A DNA stretch of 64,000 bases from Crossaster papposus (GCA_037893245.1 JBAIAA010000396.1:1178001-1242000), one strand, 5' to 3'. Shown: positions 1 through 16,000, counted from the stretch's first letter. Numbers and translations are program-made. Notes: generated from the letters alone by a model not told the origin.

Positions 1-430
1 AGGCCTATGTGGCAATACACGTGTACATACATACACATCAGAAAACATGGCTTCAAATGAGGATAATGTTCTCGACATATATCTGAGCTGCGAACCTCAA
101 CGTTGTTCGAGAATGAAGAGACACTCGCCAGCTCGACATCTGAGCCAAAATATTGCCAAATTTCGCACTGGAACAAACCTAAACTGAGAGACTCATGCGT
201 CAGGACACTGGTGGCACATGCCTATGTGGCAATACACGTGTACATACAAACACATCAGAAAACATGGCTGCGAATGAGGATATTTTTCTCGACATATATC
301 TGAGCTGCGAACCTCAACGTTGTTGGAGAATGAAGAGACATTCACCACCTCCACATCTGAGCTAACATATCGCCAAAATTCTCATCGGAAGAGACCAAAA
401 CTTTGAGACTCATTCGTCAGGACACTGGCG

Positions 431-459
431 GCATAGGCCTATGCGGCAATACACGTGTA
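431..459. other. Representative double dyad of the monomer (palindrome plus E-box palindrome)
   Basis: GCATAGGCCTATGC (431-444) is a perfect 14-bp palindrome. Five bases later TACACGTGTA (450-459) is a perfect 10-bp palindrome containing the canonical E-box CACGTG. Forms of this pair recur in most of the monomers. Common variants change the right flank of the first dyad (CTATGTGG, CTATGAGG), its core (CATATG), or the E-box (CACGGG, CACATG). The position given is one clean example. Function, if any, is unknown; sites of this shape could bind a dimeric protein or extrude as small cruciforms. Confidence 0.85.
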
Positions 460-3392
460 CACGCATAAACATAAGAAAACATGGCTACGAATGAGGATAA
501 TTTTGTCGACATATATCTGAGCTGCGAGCCTCAACGTTGTTCGAGAATGAAGAGACACTCACCAGCTCGACATCCGAGCCAAAATATTGCCAAATTTCTC
601 ACTGGGAAAAAACAAACTGAGAGACTCATGCGTCAGGATACTGGCAACATAGGCCTATGAGGCAATACACGTGTACATACATACACATCAGAAAGCATGG
701 CTGCGAATGAGGATAATGTTCTCGACATATATCTGAGCTGCGAACCTCAACGTTGTTCGAGAATGAAAAGACATTCACCACCTCCACATCTGAGCTAACA
801 CATCGCCAAAATTCTCACCGGAAGAGACCAAAACTTTGAGACTCATGCGTCAGGATACTGGCGGCATAGGCCTATGAGGCAATACACGTGTACATACATA
901 CACATCAGAAAACATGGCTGCGAATGAGGATAATGTTCTCGACATATATCTGAGCTGCGAACCTCAACGCTGTTCGAGAATGAAGAGACACTCACCAGTC
1001 CGAAATCTGAGCAAAATATTGCAAAATTTCTCACTGAAAAAAACAAAAAAACTGAGAGACTCATGCGTCAGGATACTGGTGGCATAGGCCTATGCGGCAA
1101 TACACGGGTATATACATTCACATAAGAAAACATGGCTGCGAATGAGGATAATTTTCTCGACATATATCTGAGCTGCGAGCCTCAACGTTGTTCGAAAATG
1201 AAGATACACTCACCAGCTCGACATCGGAGCCAAAATATTGCCCAATTTCTCACTGGAAAACAAAACAAATGAGAGACTCATGCGTCAGGATACTGGCGGC
1301 ATAGGCCTTTGTGGCAATACACGTGTACATAAATACACATCAGAAAACATGGCTGCAAATGAGGATAATTTTCTCGACATATATCTTAGCTGATAACCTC
1401 AACGTTGTTCGAGAATGAAGAGACATTCACCACCTCAACATCTGAGCTAACATATCGCCAAAATTCTCACCGGAAGAGACCAAAACTTTAAGATTTATGC
1501 GTCAGGACACTGGCGACATATGCCTATGTGGCGATACACATGTACATACATACACATCAGAAAACATGGCTGCGAATGAGGATAATGTTCTCGACATATA
1601 TCTGAGCTGCGAACCTCAACGTTGTTCGAGAATGAAGAGACACTCACCAGCTCGACATCCGAGCCAAAATATTGCCAAATTTCTCACTGGGAAAAAACAA
1701 ACTGAGAGACTCATGCGTCAGGATACTGGCGACATAGGCCTATGAGGCAATACACGTGTACATACATATACATCAGAAAACATGGCTGCGAATGAGAATA
1801 ATGTTCTCGACATATATCTGAGCTGCGAACCTCAACGTTGTTCGAGAATAAAGAGACATTCACAACCTCCACAACTGAGCTAACACATCGCCAACATTAT
1901 CACCGGAAGAGATCAAAACTTTAAGATTTATGCGTCAGGACACTGGCGACATATGCCTATGTGGCGATACACATGTACATACATACACATCAGAAAACAT
2001 GGCTGCGAATGAGGATAATGTTCTCGACATATATCTGAGCTGCGAACCTCAACGTTGTTCGAGAATGAAGAGACACTCACCAGCTCGACATCCGAGCCAA
2101 AATATTGCCAAATTTCTAACTGGAAAAACAAACAAACTGAGAGACTCATGCGTCAGGATACTGGCGGCATAGGCCTATGAGGCAATACACGTGTACATAC
2201 ATACACATCAGAAAACATGGCTGCAAATGAGGACAATGTTCTCGACATATATCTGAGCTGCGAACCTCAACGTTGTTCGAGAATGAAGAGACACTCACCA
2301 GCTCGACATCCGAGCCAAAATATTGCCAAATTTCTCACTGGGAAAAAACAAACTGAGAAACTCATGCGTCAGGATACTGGCGACATAGGCCTATGAGGCA
2401 ATACACGCGTACACGCATAGACATAAGAAAACATGGCTGCGAATGAGGATAATGTTATGAACTTATATCTGAGATGTGAACCTCAACGTTGTTCGAGAAT
2501 GAAGAGACACTCGCCAGCTCGACATCTGAGCCAAAATATTGCCAAATTTCTCACTGAAACAAAACAAAACTGAGAGACTCATGCGTCAGGATACTGGCGG
2601 CATAGGCCTATGTGGCAATACACGTGTACATACATACACATCAAAAAACATGGCTGCAAATGAGGATAATGTTCTCGACATATATCTGAGTTGCGAACCT
2701 CAACGTTGTTCGAGAATGAAGAGACACTCGCCAGCTCGACATCTGAGCCAAAATATTTCAAAATTTCTCAATGGAAAAAAACCAAACTGTGAGATTCATG
2801 CGTCAGGATACTGGCGGCATGAGCCTATGAGGCAATACACGTGTACATACATACACATCAGAAAACATGGCTGCGAATGAGGATAATGTTCTCGACATAT
2901 ATCTGAGCTGCGAACCTCAACGCTGTTCGAGAATGAAGAGACACTCACCAGTCCGACATCTGAGCAAAATATTGCAAAATTTCTCACTGAAAAAAACTAA
3001 AAAACTGAGAGACTCATGCGTCAGGATACTGGTGGCATAGGCCTATGCGGCAATACACGGGTACATACATTCACATAAGAAAACATGGCTGCGAATGAGG
3101 ATAATTTTCTCGACATATATCTGAGCTGCGAGCCTCAACGTTGTTCGAAAATGAAGATACACTCACCAGCTCGACATCGGAGCCAAAATATTGCCAAATT
3201 TCTCACTGGAAAACAAAACAAATGAGAGACTCATGCGTCAGGATACTGGCGGCATAGGCCTTTGTGGCAATACACGTGTACATAAATACACATCAGAAAA
3301 CATGGCTGCGAATGAGGATAATTTTCTCGACATATATCTTAGCTGATAACCTCAACGTTGTTCGAAAATGAAGAGACATTCACCACCTCAAC

Positions 3393-5562
3393 ATCTGAGC
3401 TAACATATCGCCAAAATTCTCACCGGAAGAGACCAAAACTTTGAGACTCATGCGTCAGGACACTGGCCTCAAAGGCCTATGAGACAATACACGTGTACAT
3501 ACATACACATAAGAAAACATGGCTACGAATGAGGATAATTTTGTCGACATATATCTGAGCTACGAGCCTCAACGTTGTTTGAGAATGAAGAGACACACAC
3601 CAGCTCGACATCCGAGCCAAAATATTGCCAAATTTCTCACTGGAAAAAACCCAAACTGAGAGACTCATGCGTCAGGATACTGGCGGCATAGGCCTATGTG
3701 GCAATACACGTGTACATACATACACATCAGAAAACATGGCTTCAAATGAGGATAATGTTCTCGACATATATCTGAGCTGCGAACCTCAACGTTGTTCAAG
3801 AATGAAGAGACACTCACCAGCTCGACATCCGAGCCAAAATATTGCCAAATTTCTCACTGGAAAAACAAACAAACTGAGAGACTCATGCGTCAGGATACTG
3901 GCGGAATAGGCCTATGTGGCAATACACGTGTACATACAAACACATCAGAAAACCAGGCTGCGAATGAGGATATTGTTCTCGACATATATCTGAGCTGCGA
4001 ACCTCAACGTTGTTCGAGAATGAAGAGACACTCGCCAGCTCGACATCTGAGCCAAAATATTTCAAAATTTCTCACTGAAAAACAAACAAACTGTGAGACT
4101 CATGCGTCAGGATACTGGCGGCATAGGCCTATGAGGCAATACACGTGTACATACATACACATCAGAAAACATGGCTGCGAATGAGGACAATGTTCTCAAC
4201 ATATATCTGAGCTGCGAACCTCAACGTTGTTCGAGAATGAAGAGACACTCACCAGCTCGACATCCGAGACAAAATATTGCCAAATTTCTCACTGGGAAAA
4301 AACAAACTGAGAGACTCATGCGTCAGGATACTGGCAACATAGGCCTATGAGGCAATACACGTGTACATACATACACATCAGAAAGCATGGCTGCGAATGA
4401 GGATAATGTTCTCGACATATATCTGAGCTGCGAACCTCAACGTTGTTCGAGAATGAAAAGACATTCACCACCTCCACATCTGAGCTAACATATCGCCAAA
4501 ATTCTCACCGGAAGAGACCAAAACTTTGAGACTCATGCGTCAGGACACTGGCCTCAAAGGCCTATGAGACAATACACGTGTACATACATACACATAAGAA
4601 AACATGGCTACGAATGAGGATAATTTTGTCGACATATATCTGAGCTACGAGCCTCAACGTTGTTTGAGAATGAAGAGACACACACCAGCTCGACATCCGA
4701 GCCAAAATATTGCCAAATTTCTCACTGGAAAAAACCCAAACTGAGAGACTCATGCGTCAGGATACTGGCGGCATAGGCCTATGTGGCAATACACGTGTAC
4801 ATACATACACATCAGAAAACATGGCTTCAAATGAGGATAATGTTCTCGACATATATCTGAGCTGCGAACCTCAACGTTGTTCAAGAATGAAGAGACACTC
4901 ACCAGCTCGACATCCGAGCCAAAATATTGCCAAATTTCTCACTGGAAAAACAAACAAACTGAGAGACTCATGCGTCAGGATACTGGCGGAATAGGCCTAT
5001 GTGGCAATACACGTGTACATACAAACACATCAGAAAACCAGGCTGCGAATGAGGATATTGTTCTCGACATATATCTGAGCTGCGAACCTCAACGTTGTTC
5101 GAGAATGAAGAGACACTCGCCAGCTCGACATCTGAGCCAAAATATTTCAAAATTTCTCACTGAAAAACAAACAAACTGTGAGACTCATGCGTCAGGATAC
5201 TGGCGGCATAGGCCTATGAGGCAATACACGTGTACATACATACACATCAGAAAACATGGCTGCGAATGAGGACAATGTTCTCAACATATATCTGAGCTGC
5301 GAACCTCAACGTTGTTCGAGAATGAAGAGACACTCACCAGCTCGACATCCGAGACAAAATATTGCCAAATTTCTCACTGGGAAAAAACAAACTGAGAGAC
5401 TCATGCGTCAGGATACTGGCAACATAGGCCTATGAGGCAATACACGTGTACATACATACACATCAGAAAGCATGGCTGCGAATGAGGATAATGTTCTCGA
5501 CATATATCTGAGCTGCGAACCTCAACGTTGTTCGAGAATGAACAGACATTCACCACCTCCAC
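3393..5562 (+). repeat. Higher-order duplication, offset 1085 bp (5 monomers)
   Basis: The segment from about 3,393 is repeated 1085 bp further on with private variants shared at the same place. Examples are the unusual GGCCTCAAAGGCCTATGAGAC at about 3,466 and 4,551, the AACCAGGCTGCG variant (3,952 and 5,037), and the GATATTGTTCTC variant. 1085 is exactly five times 217. The block therefore arose by duplication of five monomers, most simply by unequal exchange. Confidence 0.85.
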
Positions 5563-5835
5563 ATCTGAGCTAACACATCGCCAAAATTCTCACCGGAAGA
5601 GACCAAAACTTTGAGACTCATGCGTCAGGACACTGGCGGCAAAGGCCTATGAGACAATACACGTGTACATACATACACATTAGAAAACATGGCTACGAAT
5701 GAGGATAATTTTGTCGACATATATCTGAGCTGCGAGCTTCAACGTTGTTCGAGAATAAAGAGACACACACCAGCTCGACATCCGAGCCAAAATATTGCCA
5801 AATTTCTCACTGGAAAAAAACCCAAACTGAGAGAC

Positions 5836-8800
5836 TCATGCGTCAGGATACTGGCGGCATAGGCCTATGTGGCAATACACGTGTACATACATACACATAA
5901 GAAAACATGGCTTCAAATGAGGATAATGTTCTCGACATATATCTGAGCTGCGAACCTCAACGTTGTTCGAGAATGAAGAGACACTCGCCAGCTCGACATC
6001 TAAGCCAAAATATTTCATAATTTCTCACTGGAAAAAAACCAAACTGTGAGACTCATGCGTCAGGATACTGGCGGCATAGGCCTATGAGGCAATACACGTG
6101 TACATACATACACATCAGAAAACATGGCTGCGAATGAGGATAATGTTCTCGACATATATCTGAGCTGCGAACCTCAACGTTGTTCGAGAATGAAGAGACA
6201 CTCACCAGCTCGACATCCGAGCCAAAATATTGCCAAAATTTCTCAATGGGAAAAAACAAACTGAGAGACTCATGCGTCAGGATACTGGCGACATAGGCCT
6301 ATGAGGCAATACACGTGTACATACATACACATCACAAAACATGGCTGCGAATGAGGATAATGTTCTCGACATATATCTGAGCTGCGATCCGCAACGTTGT
6401 TCGAGAATGAAGAGACATTCACCACCTCCACAACAGAGCTAACACATCGCCAACATTTTCACCGGAAGAGATCAAAACTTTGAGACTCATGCGTCAGGAC
6501 ACTGGCGGCATAGGCCTATGAGGCAATACACGTGTACATCCATACACATAAGAAAACATGGCTGCGAATGAGGACAATTTTCTCGACATATATCTGAGCT
6601 GCGAGCCTCAACGTTGTTCAAGAATGAAGAGACACTCACCAGCTCGACATCCGAGCCAAAATATTGCCAAATTTCTCACTGGAAAAACAAACAAACTGAG
6701 AGACTCATGCGTCAGGATACTGGCGGAATAGGCCTATGTGGCAATACACGTGTACATACAAACACATAAGAAAACATGGCTGCGAATGAGGATAATGTTC
6801 TCGACATATATCTGAGCTGCGAACCTCAACGTTGTTCGAGAATGAAGAGACATTCACCACCTCCACATCTGAGCTAACATATCGCCAAAATTCTCACCGG
6901 AAGAGACCAAAACTTTGAGACTCATGCGTCAGGACACTGGCGGCATAGGCCTATGCGGCAATACACGTGTACATGCATAAACATAAGAAAACATGGTTGC
7001 TAATGAGGATAATGTTATGAACTTATATCTGAGCTGCGAACCTCAACGTTGTTCGAGAATAAAGAAACACTCGCCAGCTCGACATCTGAGCCAAAATATT
7101 GGCGGCATAGGCCTATGAGGCAATACACGTGTACATACATACACATCAGAAAACACGGCTGCAAATGAGGATAATTTTGTCTACTTATATTTGAGCTGCG
7201 AGCCTCAACGTTGTTCGAGAATGAAGAGACACTCACCAGTCCGACATCTGAGCAAAATATTGCAAAATTTCTCACTGAAAAAAACCCAAAACCTTTGAGA
7301 CTCATGCGTCAGGATACTGGTGGCATAGGCCTATGCGGCAATACACGGGTACATACATACACATAAGAAAACATGGCTACGAATGAGGATAATTTTGTCG
7401 ACATATATCTGAGCTGCGAGCCTCAACGTTGTTCGAGAATGAAGAGACACACACCAGCTCGACATCCGAGCAAAAATATTGCCAAATTTCTCACTGGAAA
7501 AAAACCCAAAAGGAAAAACTCATGCGTCAGGATACTGGCGGCATAGGCCTATGTGGCAATACACGTGTACATACATACACATCAGAAAACATGGCTTCAA
7601 ATGAGGATAATGTTCTCGACATATATCTGAGCTGCGAACCTCAACGTTGTTCGAGAATGAAGAGACACTCGCCAGCTCGACATCTGAGCCAAAATATTGC
7701 CAAATTTCGCACTGGAACAAACCTAAACTGAGAGACTCATGCGTCAGGACACTGGTGGCACATGCCTATGTGGCAATACACGTGTACATACAAACACATC
7801 AGAAAACATGGCTGCGAATGAGGATATTTTTCTCGACATATATCTGAGCTGCGAACCTCAACGTTGTTGGAGAATGAAGAGACATTCACCACCTCCACAT
7901 CTGAGCTAACATATCGCCAAAATTCTCATCGGAAGAGACCAAAACTTTGAGACTCATTCGTCAGGACACTGGCGGCATAGGCCTATGCGGCAATACACGT
8001 GTACACGCATAAACATAAGAAAACATGGCTACGAATGAGGATAATTTTGTCGACATATATCTGAGCTGCGAGCCTCAACGTTGTTCGAGAATGAAGAGAC
8101 ACTCACCAGCTCGACATCCGAGCCAAAATATTGCCAAATTTCTCACTGGGAAAAAACAAACTGAGAGACTCATGCGTCAGGATACTGGCAACATAGGCCT
8201 ATGAGGCAATACACGTGTACATACATACACATCAGAAAGCATGGCTGCGAATGAGGATAATGTTCTCGACATATATCTGAGCTGCGAACCTCAACGTTGT
8301 TCGAGAATGAAAAGACATTCACCACCTCCACATCTGAGCTAACACATCGCCAAAATTCTCACCGGAAGAGACCAAAACTTTGAGACTCATGCGTCAGGAC
8401 ACTGGCGGCAAAGGCCTATGAGACAATACACGTGTACATACATACACATTAGAAAACATGGCTACGAATGAGGATAATTTTGTCGACATATATCTGAGCT
8501 GCGAGCTTCAACGTTGTTCGAGAATAAAGAGACACACACCAGCTCGACATCCGAGCCAAAATATTGCCAAATTTCTCACTGTAAAAAAACCCAAACTGAG
8601 AGACTCATGCGTCAGGATACTGGCGGCATAGGCCTATGTGGCAATACACGTGTACATACATACACATCAGAAAACATGGCTTCAAATGAGGATAATGTTC
8701 TCGACATATATCTGAGCTGCGAACCTCAACGTTGTTCGAGAATGAAGAGACACTCGCCAGCTCGACATCTAAGCCAAAATATTTCATAATTTCTCACTGG

Positions 8801-10900
8801 AAAAAAACCAAACTGTGAGACTCATGCGTCAGGATACTGGCGGCATAGGCCTATGAGGCAATACACGTGTACATACATACACATCAGAAAACATGGCTGC
8901 GAATGAGGATAATGTTCTCGACATATATCTGAGATGCGAACCTCAACGTTGTTCGAGAATGAAGAGACACTCACCAGCTCGACATCCGAGCCAAAATATT
9001 GCCAAAATTTCTCAATGGGAAAAAACAAACTGAGAGACTCATGCGTCAGGATACTGGCGACATAGGCCTATGAGGCAATACACGTGTACATACATACACA
9101 TCACAAAACATGGCTGCGAATGAGGATAATGTTCTCGACATATATCTGAGCTGCGATCCGCAACGTTGTTCGAGAATGAAGAGACATTCACCACCTCCAC
9201 AACAGAGCTAACACATCGCCAACATTTTCACCGGAAGAGATCAAAACTTTGAGACTCATGCGTCAGGACACTGGCGGCATAGGCCTATGAGGCAATACAC
9301 GTGTACATCCATACACATAAGAAAACATGGCTGCGAATGAGGACAATTTTCTCGACATATATCTGAGCTGCGAGCCTCAACGTTGTTCAAGAATGAAGAG
9401 ACACTCACCAGCTCGACATCCGAGCCAAAATATTGCCAAATTTCTCACTGGAAAAACAAACAAACTGAGAGACTCATGCGTCAGGATACTGGCGGAATAG
9501 GCCTATGTGGCAATACACGTGTACATACAAACACATAAGAAAACATGGCTGCGAATGAGGATAATGTTCTCGACATATATCTGAGCTGCGAACCTCAACG
9601 TTGTTCGAGAATGAAGAGACATTCACCACCTCCACATCTGAGCTAACATATCGCCAAAATTCTCACCGGAAGAGACCAAAACTTTGAGACTCATGCGTCA
9701 GGATACTGGTGGCATAGGCCTATGCGGCAATACACGGGTACATACATACACATAAGAAAACATGGCTACGAATGAGGATAATTTTGTCGACATATATCTG
9801 AGCTGCGAGCCTCAACGTTGTTCGAGAATGAAGAGACACACACCAGCTCGACATCCGAGCAAAAATATTGCCAAATTTCTCACTGGAAAAAAACCCAAAC
9901 TGAAAAACTCATGCGTCAGGATACTGGCGGAATAGGCCTATGTGGCAATACACGTGTACATACAAACACATAAGAAAACACGGCTGCAAATGAGGATATT
10001 TTTGTCTACTTATATTTGAGCTGCGAGCCTCAACGTTGTTCGAGAATGAAGAGACACTCACCAGTCCGACATCTGAGCAAAATATTGCAAAATTTCTCAC
10101 TGAAAAAAACCCAAAACCTTTGAGACTCATGCGTCAGGATACTGGTGGCATAGGCCTATGCGGCAATACACGGGTACATACATACACATAAGAAAACATG
10201 GCTACGAATGAGGATAATTTTGTCGACATATATCTGAGCTGCGAGCCTCAACGTTGTTCGAGAATGAAGAGACACACACCAGCTCGACATCCGAGCAAAA
10301 ATATTGCCAAATTTCTCACTGGAAAAAAACCCAAACTGAAAAACTCATGCGTCAGGATACTGGCGGCATAGGCCTATGTGGCAATACACGTGTACATACA
10401 TACACATCAGAAAACATGGCTTCAAATGAGGATAATGTTCTCGACATATATCTGAGCTGCGAACCTCAACGTTGTTCGAGAATGAAGAGACACTCGCCAG
10501 CTCGACATCTGAGCCAAAATATTGCCAAATTTCGCACTGGAACAAACCTAAACTGAGAGACTCATGCGTCAGGACACTGGTGGCACATGCCTATGTGGCA
10601 ATACACGTGTACATACAAACACATCAGAAAACATGGCTGCGAATGAGGATATTTTTCTCGACATATATCTGAGCTGCGAACCTCAACGTTGTTGGAGAAT
10701 GAAGAGACATTCACCACCTCCACATCTGAGCTAACATATCGCCAAAATTCTCATCGGAAGAGACCAAAACTTTGAGACTCATTCGTCAGGACACTGGCGG
10801 CATAGGCCTATGCGGCAATACACGTGTACACGCATAAACATAAGAAAACATGGCTACGAATGAGGATAATTTTGTCGACATATATCTGAGCTGCGAGCCT
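5836..10900 (+). repeat. Long higher-order duplication, offset about 2769-2825 bp (13 monomers)
   Basis: Private variants at 5,836-6,980 recur at 8,605-9,700 (offset 2769), and those at 7,305-8,060 recur at 10,130-10,880 (offset 2825, about 13 monomers). The 56-bp difference between the two offsets equals the size of an internal monomer deletion at 7,100, where AAAATATT is joined directly to GGCGGCAT. That deletion is absent from the second copy. The opening of the window (1 to about 840) also matches about 7,545-8,385 at offset 7544, so this segment has been propagated several times. Confidence 0.75.
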
Positions 10901-13059
10901 CAACGTTGTTCGAGAATGAAGAGACACACACCAGCTCGACATCTGAGCCAAAATATTTCAAAATTTCTCACTGGAAAAAAACCAAACTGTGTGACTCATG
11001 CGTCAGGATACTGGCGGCATAGGCCTATGAGGCAATACACGTGTACATACATACACATCAGAAAACATGGCTGCGAATGAGGATAATGTTCTCGACATAT
11101 ATCTGAGCTGCGAACCTCAACGTTGTTCGAGAATGAAGAGACACTCACCAGCTCGACATCCGAGCCAAAATATTGCCAAATTTCTCAATGGGAAAAAACA
11201 AACTGAGAGACTCATGCGTCAGGATACTGGCGACATAGGCCTATGAGGCAATACACGTGTACATACATACACATCAGAAAACATGGCTGCGAATGAGGAT
11301 AATGTTCTCGACATATATCTCAGCTGCGATCCGCAACGTTGTTCGAGAATGAAGAGACATTCACCACCTCCACAACAGAGCTAACACATCGCCAACATTC
11401 TCACCGGAAGAGATCAAAACTTTGAGACTCATGCGTCAGGACACTGGCGGCATAGGCCTATGAGGCAATACACGTGTACATCCATATACATAAGAAAACA
11501 TGGCTGCGAATGAGGACAATTTTCTCGACATATATCTGAGCTGCGAGCCTCAACGTTGTTCAAGAATGAAGAGACACTCACCAGCTCGACATCCGAGCCA
11601 AAATATTGCCAAATTTCTCACTGGAAAAACAAACAAACTGAGAGACTCATGCGTCAGGATACTGGCGGAATAGGCCTATGTGGCAATACACGTGTACATA
11701 CAAACACATAAGAAAACATGGCTCCGAATGAGGATAATGTTCTCGACATATATCTGAGCTGCGAACCTCAACGTTATTCGAGAATGAAGAGACACTCACC
11801 AGCTCGACATCCGAGCCAAAATATTGCCAAATTTCGCACTGGAACAAACCTAAACTGAGAGACTCATGCGTCAGGATACTGGCGGCATAGGCCTATGTGG
11901 CAATACACGTGTACATACATACACATCAGAAAACATGGCTTCAAATGAGGATAATGTTCTCGACATATATCTGAGCTGCGAACCTCAACGTTGTTCGAGA
12001 ATGAAGAGACACTCGCCAGCTCGACATCTGAGCCAAAATATTGCCAAATTTCGCACTGGAACAAACCTAAACTGAGAGACTCATGCGTCAGGACACTGGT
12101 GGCACATGCCTATGTGGCAATACACGTGTACATACAAACACATCAGAAAACATGGCTGCGAATGAGGATATTTTTCTCGACATATATCTGAGCTGCGAAC
12201 CTCAACGTTGTTGGAGAATGAAGAGACATTCACCACCTCCACAACTGAGCTAACATATCGCCAAAATTCTCATCGGAAGAGACCAAAACTTTGAGACTCA
12301 TTCGTCAGGACACTGGCGGCATAGGCCTATGCGGCAATACACGTGTACACGCATAAACATAAGAAAACATGGCTACGAATGAGGATAATTTTGTCGACAT
12401 ATATCTGAGCTGCGAGCCTCAACGTTGTTCGAGAATGAAGAGACACACACCAGCTCGACATCTGAGCCAAAATATTTCAAAATTTCTCACTGGAAAAAAA
12501 CCAAACTGTGAGACTCATGCGTCAGGATACTGGCGGCATAGGCCTATGAGGCAATACACGTGTACATACATACACATCAGAAAACATGGCTGCGAATGAG
12601 GATAATGTTCTCGACATATATCTGAGCTGCGAACCTCAACGTTGTTCGAGAATGAAGAGACACTCACCAGCTCGACATCCGAGCCAAAATATTGCCAAAT
12701 TTCTCAATGGGAAAAAACAAACTGAGAGACTCATGCGTCAGGATACTGGCGACATAGGCCTATGAGGCAATACACGTGTACATACATACACATCAGAAAA
12801 CATGGCTGCGAATGAGGATAATGTTCTCGACATATATCTCAGCTGCGATCCGCAACGTTGTTCGAGAATGAAGAGACATTCACCACCTCCACAACAGAGC
12901 TAACACATCGCCAACATTCTCACCGGAAGAGATCAAAACTTTGAGACTCATGCGTCAGAACACTGGCGGCATAGGCCTATGAGGCAATACACGTGTACAT
13001 CCATATACATAAGAAAACATGGCTGCGAATGAGGACAATTTTCTCGACATATATCTGAG
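10340..13059 (+). repeat. Higher-order duplication, offset 1519 bp (7 monomers)
   Basis: Sequence from about 10,340 to 11,540 matches about 11,860 to 13,059 almost base for base. Shared rare variants include CTGCGATCCGCAACG (11,327 and 12,846) and CATCCATATACATAAG (11,480 and 12,999). The match ends where one copy reads TTGTTCAAG and the other TTGTTGGAG. 1519 is exactly 7 times 217. Confidence 0.8.
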
Positions 13060-16000
13060 CTGCGAACCTCAACGTTGTTGGAGAATGAAGAGACATTCAC
13101 CACCTCCACATCTGAGCTAACATATCGCCAAAATTCTCACCGGAAGAGACCAACACTTTGAGACTCATGCGTCAGGACACTGGCGGCATAGGCCTATGCG
13201 GCAATACACGTGTACACGCATAAACATAAGAAAACATGGTTGCTAATGAGGATAATTTTATGAACTTATATCTGAGCTGCGAACCTCAACGTTGTTCGAG
13301 AATAAAGAGACACTCGCCAGCTCGACATCTGAGCCAAAATATTGGCGGCATAGGCCTATGAGGCAATACACGTGTACATACATACACATCAGAAAACACG
13401 GCTGCAAATGAGGATAATTGTGTCTACTCATATTTGAGCTGCGAGCCTCAACGTTGTTCGAGAATGAAGAGACACTCACCAGTCCGACATCTGAGCAAAA
13501 TATTGCAAAATTTCTCACTGAAAAAAACCCAAAAACTTTGAGACTCATGCGTCAGGATACTGGTGGCATAGGCCTATGCGGAAATACACGGGTACATACA
13601 TACACATAAGAAAACATGGCTACGAATGAGGATAATTTTGTCGACATATATCTGAGCTGCGAGCCTCAACGTTGTTCGAGAATGAAGAGACACACACCAG
13701 CTCGACATCCGAGCAAAAATATTGCCAAATTTCTCACTGGAAAAAAACCCAAACTGAAAAACTCATGCGTCAGGATACTGGCGGCATAGGCCTATGTGGC
13801 AATACACGTGTACATACATACACATCAGAAAACATGGCTTCAAATGAGGATAATGTTCTCGACATATATCTGAGCTGCGAACCTCAACGTTGTTCGAGAA
13901 TGAAGAGACACTCGCCAGCTCGACATCTGAGCCAAAATATTGCCAAATTTTGCACTGGAACAAACCTAAACTGAGAGACTCATGCGTCAGGACACTGGTG
14001 GCACATGCCTATGTGGCAATACACGTGTACATACAAACACATCAGAAAACATGGCTGCGAATGAGGATATTTTTCTCGACATATATCTGAGCTGCGAACC
14101 TCAACGTTGTTGGAGAATGAAGAGACATTCATCACCTCCACATCTGAGCTAACATATCGCCAAAATTCTCACCGGAAGAGACCAAAACTTTGAGACTCAT
14201 GCGTCAGGACACTAGCGGCATAGGCCTATGCGGCAATACACGTGTACACGCATAAACATAAGAAAACATGGCTGCGAATGAGGATATTTTTTTAGACATA
14301 TATCTGAGCTGCGAACCTCAACGTTGTTCGAGAATGAAGAGACATTCACCACCTCCACATCTGAGCTAACATATCGCCAAAATTCTCACCGGAAGAGACC
14401 AAAACTGTGAGACTCATGCGTCAGGATACTGGCGACATAGGCCTATGAGGCAATACACGTGTACATACATACACATCAGAAAGCATGGCTGCGAATGAGG
14501 ATAATGTTCTCGACATATATTTGAGCTGCGAACCTTAACGTTGTTCGAGAATGAAAAGACATTCACCACCTCCACATCTGAGCTAACACATCGCCAAAAT
14601 TCTCACCGGAAGAGACCAAAACTTTGAGACTCATGCGTCAGGACACTGGCGGCAAAGGCCTATGAGACAATACACGTGTGCATACATACACATAAGAAAA
14701 CATGGCTACGAATGAGGATAATTTTGTCGACATATATCCGAGCTGCGAGCCTCAACGTTGTTCGAGAATGAAGAGACACACACCAGCTCGGCATCCGAGC
14801 CAAAATATTGCCAAATTTCTCACTGGAAAAAATCCCAAACTGAGAGACTCATGCGTCAGGATACTGGCGGCATAGGCCTATGTGGCAATACACGTGTACA
14901 TACATACACATCAGAAAACATGGCTTCAAATGAGGATAATGTTCTCGACATATATCTGAGCTGCGAACCTCAACGTTGTTCGAGAATGAAGAGACACTCG
15001 CCAGCTCGACATCTGAGCCAAAATATTTCAAAATTTCTCACTGGAAAAAAACCAAACTGTGAGACTCATGCGTCAGGATACTGGCGGCATAGGCCTATGA
15101 GGCAATACACGTGTACATACATACACATCAGAAAACATGGCTGCGAATGAGGATAATGTTCTCGACATATATCTGAGCTGCGAACCTCAACGTTGTTCGA
15201 GAATGAAGAGACACTCACCAGCTCGACATCCGAGCCAAAATATTGCCAAATTTCTCAATGGGAAAAAACAAACTGAGAGACTCATGCGTCAGGATACTGG
15301 CGACATAGGCCTATGAGGCAATACACGTGTACATACATACACATCAGAAAACATGGCTGCGAATGAGGATAATGTTCTCGACATATATCTGAGCTGCGAT
15401 CCGCAACGTTGTTCGAGAATGAAGAGACATTCACCACCTCCACAACAGAGCTAACACATCGCCAAAATTCTCACCGGAAGAGATCAAAACTTTGAGACTC
15501 ATGCGTCAGGACACTGGCGGCATAGGCCTATAAGGCAATACACGTGTACATCCATACACATAAGAAAACATGGCTGCGAATGAGGACAATTTTCTCGACA
15601 TATATCTGAGCTGCGAGCCTCAACGTTGTTCAAGAATGAAGAGACACTCACCAGCTCGACATCCGAGCCAAAATATTGCCAAATTTCTCACTGGAAAAAC
15701 AAACAAACTGAGAGACTCATGCGTCAGGATACTGGCGGAATAGGCCTATGTGGCAATACACGTGTACATACAAACATATAAGAAAACATGGCTGCGAATG
15801 AGGATAATGTTCTCGACATATATCTGAGCTGCGAACCTCAACGTTGTTCGAGAATGAAGAGACACTCACCAGCTCGACATCCGAGCCAAAATATTGCCAA
15901 ATTTCGCACTGGAACAAACCTAAACTGAGAGACTCATGCGTCAGGACACTGGTGGCACATGCCTATGTGGCAATACACGTATACATACAAACACATCAGA

